This document shows positions 47,166 through 59,170 of a DNA stretch of 64,000 nucleotides, one piece after another. Source of the stretch: Amoebophrya sp. A120 (taxonomy: Eukaryota; Sar; Dinophyceae; Syndiniales; Amoebophryaceae); the NCBI GenBank assembly GCA_905178155.1, contig CAJINV010000002.1:8327224-8391223 (forward strand), in the 5' to 3' direction. Under the pieces are notes generated by a model. The model ran no database searches and was not told the origin of the DNA. It saw nothing but the letters and a program-made list of their open reading frames with translations. A program made the translations under genes and the position numbers. Position 1 is the stretch's first letter. Every line of letters begins with the position of its first letter.

Positions 47166-47852
47166 AATGCATCTAAATACCAGGTGTAGGTCACACTCAC
47201 ATTGCTGTCAGCGACGACGTGTGGCATCAAAGGCAATCAAACTTGTGACCAAGTAGATGAAGAACGTCATCAAGGAGCTGATCAATAAACTAATTGGCTT
47301 TCGCTTGTTCCTCCACTTCCGCAGAGCTCATGTGTTGTCGGATTCTGAGGTTTTTTTCACTGGATATCTCGGCGCAGCAACCGCAGAGAGGGTGGCAACC
47401 CGTTCGCCCCAAACGCATTCGTGGCGTCAAACACGAAAAAATTAGAGGAAAAGTGCCGGCCATGATGCACGTCATCTTGACTGTGTCGGTATTGCGCTTC
47501 ATCCGGAATCAGTGCCCGTCCGACGATGAAGGTGTGTTCGAAGGTTTTTTTGAAAACGAATCCCTGCGCTTATCCTGAGTAAAAAACACGTCCCACCCCC
47601 AAAGTCAAAATGGGGATTTTATTTTGCTAAGTACGCAAATCAAGAGGCTAGTGTCTACTTATCTGTACCTGTTCTTCTTGTAGTGCGGATTAGCAAGGCC
47701 AAGAAGGGCAGCGGGCATAACAAATTCATCTCCTTATCCGGTCTACAGCAGTACAATTGCCAAAACACGACTAAGGATGCCTCGCATGAAGATGGGCACT
47801 ACAAATGTCACTGCTGATGCAAACCTGCATGTGCGGACGTCTTTACGTTTAC
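47166..47852. other. intergenic region
   Basis: It separates two - strand genes. Frames 47502-47290 (-) and 47294-47578 (+) overlap each other and neither has motifs; the - strand one might be an exon of the 257-aa gene. Confidence 0.45.
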
Positions 47853-50800
47853 TCAGGATAGCGGCCCGCTATCTTTCCCAACATCCACGGCAACCTTGAC
47901 CAAATACGCGTGAAGCGGCGGAACCCGGAATGGGTAGTATGCATTGCAAAAGTATCGCATTACCAGTTTAGGAGTGGAAATCAGATGATTTCAAATTTTG
48001 TCAAGCTGAAAACTGAGTTTGTACCGCCGAATGGACTGTAGGAAAGAGACTTGTCTCCATCCATAGTTGATGCCACTGCTACGACTACGAGTGCGATGCT
48101 TTTGCATTTAAATAGGTAGACGCCCACAGCAACATCTGCTGCTTCGGCGACTGCGCGGGCTTTCGGGTTCTGGATTCTGTAGGAAAGCGGAGGAGTGGCA
48201 GTTTCGCTCCTTTGGTAAAAAAGTCGGTTGAACAAGCAGCGACTGCCCGTGACAGTGGACTCTATGTCCATAAGAACATCACCGGACTTTTTCAAGACGG
48301 GGCGCGGCGGATTTTGTAGGATGCCTACTTCTTCATCATGCCGTCCGCGCTCACGTTGTTCTTCATGCGTCTGCTGTTTCGACGATGTACTTGTGTCGTA
48401 GGGTGACGCGGTGAAGCTCCGTTGCTCTTTGTTCCGTTCGGCGTAGCTGTTCAATTTTTGAATGAAAATTTTCGTGTGGTGCTGAAGTTCCACTTCCGAA
48501 ATCGCTTGCGGAAACACGGACTCTAATTTCGGCGGAGCTTTCCCCAGCGCGATGGGTTCCGCGGGAGACAAAAAGGGTGCAGGCGAGTCCTCTGGCTCCA
48601 CAACCGACAGTGGGACTGTTTCTTCTTCTCTATTCGTGCGCTTGGCGGGTTCTGTGCTAGGCCCGCTCCCGGGCGAAGTAGTAGGAGTGGAAGGTAGCAG
48701 GCTCAGGTTCTCCGTTTGCGCCACCAAATCGGAAATGGATTGGTCGCCAGCCTGGTCCAGTTCGTCTGTTTGAAATTCTTGAGCTGGTCTAGAGTCAGAA
48801 AGAACTCGCTCAGTGTAGAGACGGTCTTCCTGGTCCGGGGTGTCTTTTTTATCTTCTCGCGCAGTTGTACTCTGACTCTCAGTGTCACCTGCAGGTTTGA
48901 GTAGAGAAGAAGTCGTACTAGAGCCCGCCGAAGATGATTCATCGGGCACAACGGCAGGCACTGCAGATTTTGCAGTCATCTGCCCTGCCGCGGTCCCGTT
49001 CGGATCCCCTTGCGCAGCGGAAGAACGAACAAAATCCAGTACGTGGTCATGCCGCGGCCCCAGTGTGATTTTCCGCAATACGTTCACAACGCTCGGATAG
49101 CTCGGCGGTGGCGTGTTCTGGCTGGGCGAAGGCAGCGCTTCTGAACGACTAGAATAAGAATCACCCCCCGAGGACGTTGAGGACGGCCATTTTTTATCGA
49201 CCTCAGCTGGAGGTCCTTGTCGTGTGGCTGTGGCAGTGACTGCACGGCCTCGCGTAAGGAGCCACACGCCCATGCTGCTCATCACACTGCTGTCCGTGAC
49301 GCCAAATGTGCTGACCAACTTTTCAATAAATTTTTCGTGCACACGTCTTGCTTTAGCCTTGTCGCTGTGCGCCCGCCCGCTTTCCAACACGGCCGCGGCT
49401 TTGGTCGTTCCAGCGATCGCGGACTCAAAGGAAAGCGCTGCGCTTTCCTTTGTGCGATGGGATTCAATGGCGGTGTCAAGAACTGGCTCTTGGCTCATCT
49501 CTTCCTCATCTTCGTAAAGGAACCAGCCGTCGTCTCCTCCCGTTTCCTCGGCGGAAAGGCTCATCAGCTGCGATTGGCCTTTTTCTTGCTCATTGGCGTG
49601 TCCCTCAGCCGCGGCGAAAATCATCGCGCGCGCAGTCTCCGGTCCGGACCGCGGCGAGATCAGGTCTACTAGGAGGGAGAGCGCCACTTCAAGCTTTCCG
49701 CTTAGCTCTCCTCTGTTGACAGAAAACACGGAGGTCCTCGTTGGACTTGGTGTGTTAGGGTTAGAAGTACGAGGGGCGCCAAAGTGCGGCTCTTCTAATT
49801 GTTTCCGTCGTATGATAATGCATAACTCGCCTCTCCCCCCTTTGTAGGACATGAACAGCAATTGCAATACAAGCGACAGCAAGACGAGGTTTTGCATAGA
49901 CAAGTTTTCGCCGCAAGATTGTAGCGCTGTTGGGGCTGCTTCTGCTAGAACCTGCCATGCAAAAATTGCCAAGAGGCAAAGATGATGCAGTCATGACAAC
50001 CGAGGGGGAGGCGTCGTTGTGCACTTTCATATCGCCCACGGTTGCAGACGCAGGTGGGACCACCGCCGGCACATTTGCGCGCATCACGACGTTGCGCCAG
50101 AGTGGTACGAGAACATTTGCGAAGTTCCAGGTCATGATGTGCGAAACTTCCATCTCTTCTTCAGCGGTTCGCTGCATTGCGTTGCGGGCCTCATCTGTAG
50201 CGTCGATTCTGGTGTCCGGTTGCAGGAGCAGGGGCTGCGCGGTCGCATTCATATTCAAATTCTGGTCACTGTGGGTATTTTTTGCCTGCGTGAGTGTCTG
50301 TTGCTGTTCTGCTTGTTGTGCTTCATCCCGGTCTCTTTTCATCTGCAACTGGAGCGCAAGGCGGGCATGGTGCGGATGCGGTAGTAGAGGCATAGAAGGA
50401 CGACGGCGGTTCTGAACAGGCGGCGACACTCCCGATAATGAAGCATCTTGAGCTGCTGTGATCTCCGTCTCGGTCTCCGATGGTGTAGTAGTAGTTGCAA
50501 TACCTTCTTGCTGCTGAGATTTTGCAGCCACTTCCTTCAATGCGCTTAGAATTGCAGATTTGATGTTCTGCAGGTACCGGCGCGGGATTTTCCGCACGCC
50601 GCCGCGGGCGGCAAAGAGGAATTCGGTCAGCAAGTTCTCGGGGAAAACGGCTCTCCAGAAGCTCGCGACGAAGGCCCGCGGGTAGCGCTCGACGCGGTTA
50701 AAGGCGTGCACGGCGGACGTGGACCTCATCAGGGACAGGTCCCAGAGCGGCATTTCGTGGCCATTCTCGTCGCCCATGATGACAAGGGGGTTGTGATCGC

Positions 50801-53009
50801 CAGATACGACCATCTTTGTTTCCAGCGCCAGTTGGTGCTGTTGCTGTTCTCTTGCCAGCCGCTCTGCCAGTCGGGCGACGTCCGCCGCCGCGGCCTCTTT
50901 CTCTAAAAGGTCCTGGATACCAGCAGTGCTGCGGGGTCGTGATGTTTCATTGCGAGGCAGGACCGTTGTTGGTGTAGTACTGGCAGGACGAGGAGAGGCC
51001 GAGGCGGAGGGAGTGCGGTGATCAAGGCGAGTTCGCGGACCCACCGCACTCTCATCATGAAGATCTCCACGACCATGTGCCTCGTCCGCTCGGCTCGCAG
51101 AAGGTCGCGCCCCTCCTGTGGGGTGCGGCGCCGGGATCGGTAAAAAGGTCAAGGGCGCGTCGTCGAACGTGAGACTTGTTGGTGCGTTTGTGGCCAAGAA
51201 CATTGGAGGTTGTTGGGCTCCGAACGGAATCGCGGAGTTCCTGTTTGTTGTTCGTGCAACATGATCCACAAAAACTCCCCCCGGACCCTCCGACGCGATG
51301 CGTTGCAGAGACTCATGATCTGTAGGTTGCTCCCGAGCGCTGTAAGAGTTGTAGCGTTCGAAGCGACTGTGGTCAACATGATCCTGAGAACTGTTGCTGG
51401 CCTCGCAGCCTGCGCAGTTGTTGTAAACGCTGCGGTTGTCGCGGCGAAGCAAACTTCCATCGCCTCTGACTGGCGGCACTACTGTGCCTACGAGCGAAAC
51501 AAACGCCACGGCGCAGACGAGCGGACAGAGGACCACCCCTTTCTTCCATCCCGGGACGCGGGCCAGCTGCTGCCGGGCGGTTCTCACACCGCCGGTCATC
51601 ACCTCACGGGCCGCCCGGTTTTCGTCTTCGTCCTGTCCGTGCAAAATAGATTGCTGCTCAGAGTCACCGACCTCAGCGTCAACATGCTCTTCGCCAGCCA
51701 CTTCGCTGTCGCTATACGAATCGGGCACCGAGCCGCCGAGCATGCGAATCAATGTGGCGCCAGGCCGCGCTTTGTGTGGTCGTGCGCCCCCGGAGCTTTT
51801 GGCGTTCATCATCTGCAGCGACATGGTTGAAAGTGCCGGGCCTTCGGCGGGCACGAGAGACTCGTGCTGCTGGAGCTCTGGGTGTGTTTCCTCGTCTTGC
51901 AGCTCTTCGGTTGTTTTCTTGAACAACGGGGCGCGATGGTTTGTTCGAGTTTCATCGTGGTCCTCTGCGTTTTTACTTCCAGTAGAAACCACAACTGTGT
52001 TACCGCCTCCAATCGCACAGCCGTCGACAAGTTCTAGCAGGTGCGAAGGACGATCGTTCTCGTGTGGCCGGTCCGCTTGCAGAACCATCTTTGGCCGCCG
52101 CTCTATTTCAAATCCTTCGTCCTTGCGGTCACAGTGCTGACCAGCACGACCTTGGGGCAAAATCAAGCACTTCTCATCCGCAGCAGGACCGCCGTCGCGG
52201 CAGGCGCCAACTTTGACGCTATCCATCGCATAGGATCGTCTGCCCGGGCTGCGGGGACGCTGCAGTTGTAGACGCGCTTGCTGGTGACAACTGTCATCAC
52301 CTGCATCTATTTCGTCCCCGAATATCTGACGAAGAAGATTTTCATCAAAATACTTCGACGCGTCGGTGCTTGTGGTGGAGGACGCAGTGCCGCCTTCGCC
52401 TTCCACTCTTCCACCCAGCTCAACATCATCTTCATCACCGGCCACCGCAACCTCTTCTGCAGCGCCTTCCTGGAGTGACAGCGACGAGGCCTGCGTGCTG
52501 TTCGTGCTTTTGCGTTTCCAAACTGAGCCCTTCTGCGTCCAGCTGTTTGAAGAAGAGGAGATAGAACTTCTGGACCTCCTGGCGGGATCAACAGCAGCTG
52601 CGAAGCTGCTGTCGCTGCTGAACGAGGACGACGATGAAGATGCTGACGTGGCGCGCGGGGGCGCACCAGTCGCGGGGCCAAGTTCGCCCGCGCTCGAAGA
52701 CCCTCCGCTGCTCGGTGCTGGGCCACTCAAGCGAGCAGGAGCGGAGTGGTCTTCTCCGATTCCATCTTCGGCCGCCCTAGCAGAGACTGAAGTAGATGCC
52801 GCGCCGGGGTGCTCATCTGGATCTCCGGCAGGGCGTTGCGACGACGTGGCGACGTCGGCCGTGGGGGTTCTTGGGCGAAAGGAGAAGTCGGCATCTTTCT
52901 CAAAAATCGCAGCGGCAACTGCGAAGAGGCACGGCCGCGTGGCGGTCGTGTGTCCCGTCGCAACTATGGTTGCGCCAACAGCGAATTTTCGCAGCCAGAT
53001 CGAGGTCAT
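47853..53009 (-). CDS. large low-complexity membrane protein, 1582 aa
   Basis: Exons (- strand) are 53009-50032, 49805-48115 and 47932-47853: 4749 nt, 1582 codons plus stop. Both introns are introners. The N-terminus has a hydrophobic start (IWLRKFAVGATIVATGH). A stronger transmembrane segment lies near residue 465 (GVVLCPLVCAVAFVSLVGTVV). Most of the rest is Ser, Asp, Gln and Pro low complexity. A more ordered part follows MPLWDLSLMRSTSAVHAFNR with FVASFWRAVFPENLLTEFLF and a Lys/Arg-rich helix, and another around VHEKFIEKLVSTFGVTD. No family or catalytic motif is recognised. Confidence 0.75.
47938..48114 (-). mobile_element. introner, family F1, in a - strand gene
   Basis: Ends TATGCATTGCAAAAGTATCG and GCGATGCTTTTGCATTTAAA plus TA are inverted repeats. 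The GGTAG duplication is perfect (47933-47937, 48115-48119). Removal gives VGVYP followed by FRVPPLHAYLVKV and the stop at 47853. Confidence 0.9.
49811..50031 (-). mobile_element. introner, family F3, in a - strand gene
   Basis: Ends TATGATAATGCATAACTCG and GTCGTTGTGCACTTTCATA are inverted repeats. Flanks CGTCG and TCGCC match poorly. Removal joins ASATVGE to KQLEEPHFGAP in frame and fuses two long frames of 1082 and 663 codons. Confidence 0.82.
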
Positions 53010-54293
53010 CGCGCTCGAAAAATAAACTAATCTGAAGGGGCCGCTGCGAAAATGTTTTATTCAAAACGTTCTTTTTATGCAGCTGCAGATGAGGATAGCC
53101 ATAGCGATGGGATGCGCATGCGGCGAAAGGGTTGCGCGTGGGTAAGTCTAAGTAGAAGAACTGTGCAAATGAACGTTAAGGTACGCTATGTGTATGTATG
53201 ATTGGTAACTCACTGCGAAAGCGAGATGCAAATAGAAGTGGGTGGAAAATGTTGAAAAAAAAGAGTATGTATAAGACGAGATAACACGACGTCGACAAGT
53301 ACAGCTGCAACGGGCGACCACTGGCGCGAAATATTGTCACACTTCTTGTACAGGGACATTAAGCACTAGTTCGAGCCATACAAGCATTTATTGCAAGCAA
53401 TAGCAAGGACTGTTTATTGCAAGATGATGATAGAAATAGACTCACATGATATGAGCAAGCGCTAAAGAAACACCCACAATTACTATGAATATCTTGAGCT
53501 CTCGAGCTACGGCTCCACGTGCAGCAGGTTCACCAAAGCCGCAACGGGGGAAAATATTAGACCTCACTGCACTAAGTACAAGTAGATGGACATCCTCACG
53601 TCGGAATAGTACGACCAACAGGATCTTGCTTTTCTTACTTCCCTCTGGGGGCGAAAACTGTCTCAGATCACCAACACCAAGTGGATGAAGGAATGGATAT
53701 GATCATCATGATGATCGTGGAAAGCTAGAAGGAAGGCGGATCTTCTGCTCCAGGACCAAATGATCTTCGGTCATCGTCCACGATCTCCATCAATCTTCTT
53801 GATCTTTTCATTGTGTTTCCTGTGCACCAAGCCACTTATCTGAAATGCAGAACTTTAAAGGTTATCCGAGAGCTATCGGCATCTGCGGCCTCTCCCTTGT
53901 CCACATCCGCTCGCCTAGCGAGTCGTGCAAAGCCTCCCTTGGTTCGTTGATTCAACGAGACGCTTCCGATCCCGTACCTCTATTCAATTTGGGTTTCTCA
54001 ATCACAGGCACTGTATTCTCAAGCCATCAATTGCTCGGCACGCTGAGTGCATATTATTGAAGCAGAAGCAATCTGCTGTATACTTACTTTCGCTTCTTTT
54101 TCATCTTCGTACGCGATGGAAGTTGTCAACAATCACATTGCTTTGCATTCGTTTTTCAGTCAGACGAGGAAAGGGAAACTAGGTACATCAAGTTCAAGCG
54201 AAGAAGCTCTAAAGCACAATTCGACAGGTGGAAAAATTGACTTTTTGCTCTATTGCTATCGATCTGAGATATCACTCCAGGAAGTACATACAA
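53010..54293. other. intergenic region, no convincing gene
   Basis: It lies between two - strand genes. Frames at 53485-53688 and 53845-54182 on the + strand have no motif. No introner ends are present. Confidence 0.5.
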
Positions 54294-55373
54294 TTACCCA
54301 TCTTCCATACAGGAGTAAAAACCAGCTCCAAGAAATGGACAGCAGCAGCACGGCGCAAAGGCGCAACCGTCGAAATTGTGACTTTTCGCGAATGCCGGGG
54401 TGTACGGCGCAAAAGTCTTGAAAGCTTTATTTTTCTCTACTTCGTTATTTTTTGTGTTTGCAAAATTCAAATGTTGATTCGGGTTCTGCGAGTGTCGTGA
54501 GCCCGCGGCCTCCAGGTCGACATCGTAAAGGCTTTGCTGCATATCTTGGAGAAGTATCGTTCTTCTACTGTCCTCGTCCGGTGTGGGTGTGGCGACGGAC
54601 GGAAATTTTTCATTTTCTCCTAGGCCGGCTATGCTGGAAGCTCGACGAAGATTTCGATTATGGTCCGTCTGTATGGTCATCACGACCTGTTGAGGGGGAG
54701 CTTCAGCGGTTGTGACCACGAGTGGTGCGGAAGCAGCTGCTGGACCACTGGACGGCTGCGGCTGCACATGCGAAGGGTTGTCGTCGTGGCGCGTTGATTC
54801 CTCGCTGTCGCGCGTTTTTTCATCGTCCGTAGCAGGAGCAGCACAGCAACAAAACATAGGTCCGCGGGTGCTAGCACAGGAGGCACTGCCATCGCTGTTT
54901 TCTTGTTGTCGACGTGCACGTGGACGATGAAGAGGCCAACACGAATTTGACTCGGTTGCTTGTGGAACGGAAGCAAAATCCTGCCGAGCAGGTGGACTGT
55001 TGCTAGCTACGCTCTTCTCTATCCTCGCCGCGCGAAAAGCCTGATGGAGCTGCGCTCCGTAAAACATGGTGTAGCAGCAGGTCAGTGGCCCCAGAAAACC
55101 CGCACAGCCACCAAGAGGGAGGACAAGGAGACAGCACGCAAGTTGCTGCGTCGCCGGCTGGGTTTGCGCAGCCGCCAGTGAACATACGCAGGCCGATCCG
55201 ATGGTGAAAAGCCCGAGACAATCGTCACTGATGGCACGACGAGTGCTCAGGGCGGAAAAGAAGATGCGCGAGTGGGGATGCGTGCGGGAGAGTGGAAAAG
55301 TCCCGGGTCGCTGTTCGCAAAAACACAATATCAGGCGCAAATGTGTCTGTGCCTCGAAAGGCAAAAGTGCCAC
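54294..55373 (-). CDS. Cys-rich membrane-associated protein, 359 aa
   Basis: Hydrophobic Cys-rich stretches near the N-terminus (SDDCLGLFTIGSACVCSLAA, LACCLLVLPLGGCAGFLG, LTCCYTMFYGAQLHQAFRAA) recall PLAC8-type Cys-rich proteins, but the signature is not complete enough to assign it. A second Cys patch (GPMFCCCAAP) and a CAFAPCCCCPFLG end suggest palmitoylation or membrane attachment at the C-terminus. The middle is Ser/Gln/Asp low complexity. Start ATG 55373 is the first in the frame, but an upstream exon cannot be excluded, since the RING gene's tail ends only 127 bp upstream. Confidence 0.55.
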   Translation of the reverse strand: MALLPFEAQTHLRLILCFCEQRPGTFPLSRTHPHSRIFFSALSTRRAISDDCLGLFTIGSACVCSLAAAQTQPATQQLACCLLVLPLGGCAGFLGPLTCCYTMFYGAQLHQAFRAARIEKSVASNSPPARQDFASVPQATESNSCWPLHRPRARRQQENSDGSASCASTRGPMFCCCAAPATDDEKTRDSEESTRHDDNPSHVQPQPSSGPAAASAPLVVTTAEAPPQQVVMTIQTDHNRNLRRASSIAGLGENEKFPSVATPTPDEDSRRTILLQDMQQSLYDVDLEAAGSRHSQNPNQHLNFANTKNNEVEKNKAFKTFAPYTPAFAKSHNFDGCAFAPCCCCPFLGAGFYSCMEDG

Positions 55374-55499
55374 CTTGTGACGTTCTTTCCTTTCTCAGTT
55401 CTGCTTTTGTCATGCATAAGAAAGTACTAAGTGTAAGTAGCAAAGTCAAAGCCGTAATGTACCATTCTGATTTTTTTTCCACGCTGAGAGTGAATTTCT

Positions 55500-57486
55500 T
55501 TATGCAGTAGAGTAGGCATCGGCATCGCGGAGCTGCCGCAAAACCTGAGATGCTACGCCCTGACCTCGCATGCCAGACCTTCTGGGCCATGCAAAACATG
55601 CATCCCTCCAGACCCAGACATATTTGCCATTCATACACACGCCGCAGTTGCGAGCGCAGAAGGAGCAGGACGAACAGCAGCCGAAGCACAGTGTGTGCCT
55701 ACAGCATTTTACTGGTGTTAGCAGTTTGCATTGCAAAAGTATCACACTACCAGCACAAGAAGTTGCCTGACAAATCTTTTCAAAAGGAAAAATGCAGTCT
55801 TTCCTACATGCAGATTCAGGTAAAAAGCCACTAGATCTGTGGGTCACGCAATTACGTCGAGTGCGATTACTTACTTTTGCAAAGGATAAGCAGCACTGTG
55901 CAGCAGGTCGCGGCCCCTTTTCTGCAGCAGACGTTCCGTCCGCGACCGCTCCAACGAGGACAACCAGGCGAAGAGCGTTCTTGTTTTGCTTTCTTTTCTG
56001 CTCGGCGCAGCTCGAACTTCTTCAGCGATTCTTGGTTTTCCTTGTGGATTTTCCACAGATTTTGCTCCAAATGCAAATTCGTCGGCTGCATTGGTGCCGC
56101 AGCCGGCCGTTGCGGAAAATGATCTTCGGATGGTAGTCCTCCAAACACGGTCGTCAAATACTCGACTGTGTCGTTGGGAATCTTCGAGTCCGTGCGTCTC
56201 CACACCCTCCCACACAGCTTGTCATACAGTTTTTTGTACCGCGCGCTCCTCCGGCTGCGAAAATTGCGGTTCACAACGGGCGGCGAGACGTAGTTCGCAT
56301 CCGCACTACCGAGTAGTATTGCGTGGAAAACGTTCGGACGCTTTGCGTTACTCCCGTGCACCGCCTCCGCGGCCATGGAGTAGCAGTCCGCATCTTTCGG
56401 GAGTAGCAGAGCGAGCTTCTCCCGGAACAGGCCAAGACAGTAGCCGCGGCACAGCGGGCACTTCGTCACGGACGGGTTTCTCTGGTAGGCCAACAGACTC
56501 CGGCGACCGCTGACATCGCCTGAATCTTGCAGAGGAAAGTCCCGGGAGGCCGCACGGTAGCCCGCCCAGCAGTGACTGTGCACGCGGGAGTCGCAGCGCG
56601 CGCAGTGCCGGAGCAGAGGAAAGTGCTTGTCGTTTTCTAAACAGATGAAGCACCGGGTCGGGTCGGCAGGCTGTTCGGACGGAGGTTCTTCTTCGGAGTC
56701 AGAGTCTCCTTGTGTGGCTTCTTCTTCCTCCTGTTGTTGGCCACCATCTTTGGTTGAGTCCTCGGCGCTTGATGACGATGGGGAACCCGAGCCATCGTCT
56801 CCCGAACTTGAATCGGCAGAGTTTTGACCATCCTCCTGCTCGTCATCTTCACCGCGGCTGGCCGAGGCCGCTGAAGATGATAAGTTCGGATCATGGGCGG
56901 GAATAACTGCAACGGCGATGTGGGATGACTGAGCACCATGAGACACACTCGCCGCGTCGCTTGTTTCCGTGTGTCGGACAGCACGATCTGGACGATCGTG
57001 ATAATGTCCAGCTTCTTGCTTGCCATGACCACCAGCAAAAATGGTACTCGCTCCTGCAGCGGAGCTAGATTTTTTATTTTCAGCATCCCGACGCGTAGTC
57101 AAGGTAGTCCTAGTTCCTGATCCCGTCCATGGTCTGTCGCGCAGGTCCGCATATTGGTATTCTGGTAGATTCTTGGAACTGGTGTCATCGTGCAGGAGCC
57201 TCGCTCCGATAGAAGAACGCGCTGCAACATAACCGCCTGCTCTAACGCGGAGCGCCAAAGCGCCGAGGCAAGACCTGTTCCTTCGGTAATTGTGTTCATA
57301 ATGATCTTCTGTGTGAGGGAATACAATGTGGTTGAGATAGGGTAGCGAGAGCAATAGGTTGAAAAAATTACAACGAATCCACATCTGGTGCCTCAAGCAC
57401 GAGCTGAATGGAATACAGGAAACTATGCTGGAAACATGCTGCGCTATCAGACCAGGCGAAAAATTGTAGCGATCATGTGGTTTCAC
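55500..57486 (-). CDS. RING-type zinc finger protein, 605 aa
   Basis: Exons (- strand) are 57486-55889 and 55719-55500: 1818 nt, 605 codons plus stop, joined across an F1 introner. A RING-like finger lies at about residues 276-350: CFICLENDKHFPLLRHC, CDSRVHSHCWAGY and KCPLCRGYC give the Cys/His ligands in cross-brace order, with a long loop between. RING proteins usually act as E3 ubiquitin ligases. A second Cys-rich stretch follows splicing (VKCCRHTLCFGCCSSCSFC, ending NCGVC), possibly another zinc site. The upstream region is acidic with Ser and Gln runs. The final 33 residues are read from the remnant of an F2 introner (see 55594-55640). The start may be a later Met, because the first 60 residues are hydrophobic and AT-rich. 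Confidence 0.68.
55594..55640 (-). mobile_element. one-sided F2 introner remnant, probably exonised
   Basis: On the - strand the F2 left terminus is clear: TATGAATGGCAAATATG then TCTGGGTCTGG. No matching CCAGACCCAGAC end follows within the next several hundred bases. The frame of the RING gene reads straight through it to a stop at 55500. Confidence 0.65.
55725..55888 (-). mobile_element. introner, family F1, in a - strand gene
   Basis: Ends TTTGCATTGCAAAAGTATC and TTACTTTTGCAAAGGATA are inverted repeats (left TAT mutated to TTT). The AGCAG duplication is perfect (55720-55724, 55889-55893). Removal joins CCTVLL to TPVKCCRHTLC in frame. Confidence 0.88.
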
Positions 57487-58314
57487 GTCACGACCTTCAA
57501 AATTATCAAATACTTGTGCACAGTAGCAGGACTAAATATGATGTGAGCAGGCGAGCTCCAGAAGCTGCTTCAAATCTTCGAGTATAAACACCGATTGTCC
57601 CATGAAGTTTATTTGGATTTGTGCATGCTAGCCTGAGTGAATAGGAAAGTTTATCTTTGATGGGTGAAGCGAATAGCGACAGGACTACACACGAAATTTC
57701 AGGACTTCGAATCCTCGCCATCTTCATTGAGATTGCAAGAAATCACACTCAGCGCAGAACAAAAAAAAAAAGCCGTCGACGCGTGGTCTCGTGAGATAAT
57801 CAGCCACCGCAGGATCGAGTCATGAAATAGATATGATTATATCTATGTTGCTTCATCGGTGCTCTCAGACATCAAAGGGTCTTGAAAGGACACCTCAGGG
57901 CACTTTAATTTTTGAGGAGGACAGTGTTTGAGTTGTATTCTCGAAGATGCATACTTCTGGATTCATTCGGTATCTTATAGGCTCTCGGAAATTCATGTGC
58001 GAGTCCATTTCTGAAAATTTAAAATTCGCAAACTTCGAAACCCTCTGCGAATCTTATAACACGCGCCCAAAACCCGGCCCCGGCGAACCCCATTCAGCTT
58101 CCAAAGTCAACAAGGCCCCGAAAAGGGGGCTTCGAGAACTCTGAAAGATACGCGCCGTTTTTCTTCCAGAACTCTGGAGCTTCTCTTTTGTGGACTTCGA
58201 ACAAGCCGGCCCTCGATCCGGAGCCGCTTGATCCCCGAACGCCGAGGTTGGCTCCATTGCCTAGTCCATGAGGTGCCCACCACGGCTTTGAGGTTCCGAA
58301 GCCAACAAATTCGA
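57487..58314. other. intergenic region left of the palindrome cluster
   Basis: There is no gene. From about 57950 the sequence changes character, with long shadow frames on both strands but no protein motif. Confidence 0.5.
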
Positions 58315-59170
58315 CACACATGATTTTCTCAGGCTCTGAAAGAAAAACGGCGTCTTTCTTTCAGAGCCTGAGAAATTCATGTGTGTACATGTTGAGCCAA
58401 TCCCCTTCCATCAAAAGGGCGGCTGGTCGCCGGCCGTCTGGGCTGGCTTGATTGCCAGCTCCGGATCACGGCGGCCAAAGGTTGAACTTTTTGAAGAAAT
58501 CGAATTTGACACACATGAATTTCTCAGGCTCTAAAAGAAAAACGCCGCTTTTCTTTTAGAGCCTGAGAAATTCAAGTGTGTAAATGCCTTTCGCCGGCCC
58601 CCGGCTGGTGAAAATCCCCATTGGTAACTGAAACATTTTTCAGCTACCAATGGGGATTTTCACCACTCGGTGAGTGGCGAAAGCGCTTTCGCCACTCACC
58701 GAGTGGCGAAAATCCCCATTGGTAACTGAAAAGCTTTTCAGTTACCAATGAGGATTTTCACCTCTAGGTGAGAGGCGACAGCGCTTTCGCCTCTCACCTA
58801 GAGGTGAAAATGCCCATTGTAAACTGAAAATCTATTCGCCACTGACGAAGGCGACTCCTCCTGGTGGAAATTAATTCAAGTGTGAAAATTTGTTGGGGCT
58901 GTTATTGGTCTCGAAAAACGAGTCGCTTTCAGCACTCTTTTTTTTGCTACCCCCGATGGGTAACAATTCAAGTGTGAAAATTTAAAAGAGTCACTGGAAC
59001 GACTCACTGCAATGACTCTTTCAATAGAGTCTCAACTATTTCTCTTCATAATTAAATTTACGCACTTGAATTTACTGTCTTTTAAATTTACGCACTTGAA
59101 TTTGTTGCCAATGGCAATAAATTCAAGTGCGTAAATTTAAAAGACTCCTTCGAAGGAGTCCTTGCAAGGA
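58315..59170. repeat. cluster of long palindromes (hairpin chain)
   Basis: At least seven adjacent inverted repeats are near perfect: 58315-58386 and 58509-58581 (two versions of the same hairpin, arms TTCTCAGGCTCTGAAAGAAA type), 58608-58665 (arms AAAATCCCCATTGGTA), 58663-58707 (arms CCACTCGGTGAGTGGCGAA), 58707-58760, 58758-58806 (arms CACCTCTAGGTGAGAGGCG) and 59082-59141 (arms TTAAATTTACGCACTTGAAT). Smaller ones such as GACTCCTTCGAAGGAGTC follow at 59143. Short words TTCAAGTGTGAAAATTT recur between them. Confidence 0.9.

Noticed and set aside
58315-59170. CRISPR array
   Set aside because: The repeats are self-complementary palindromes of different sequence without regular spacers, in eukaryotic DNA.
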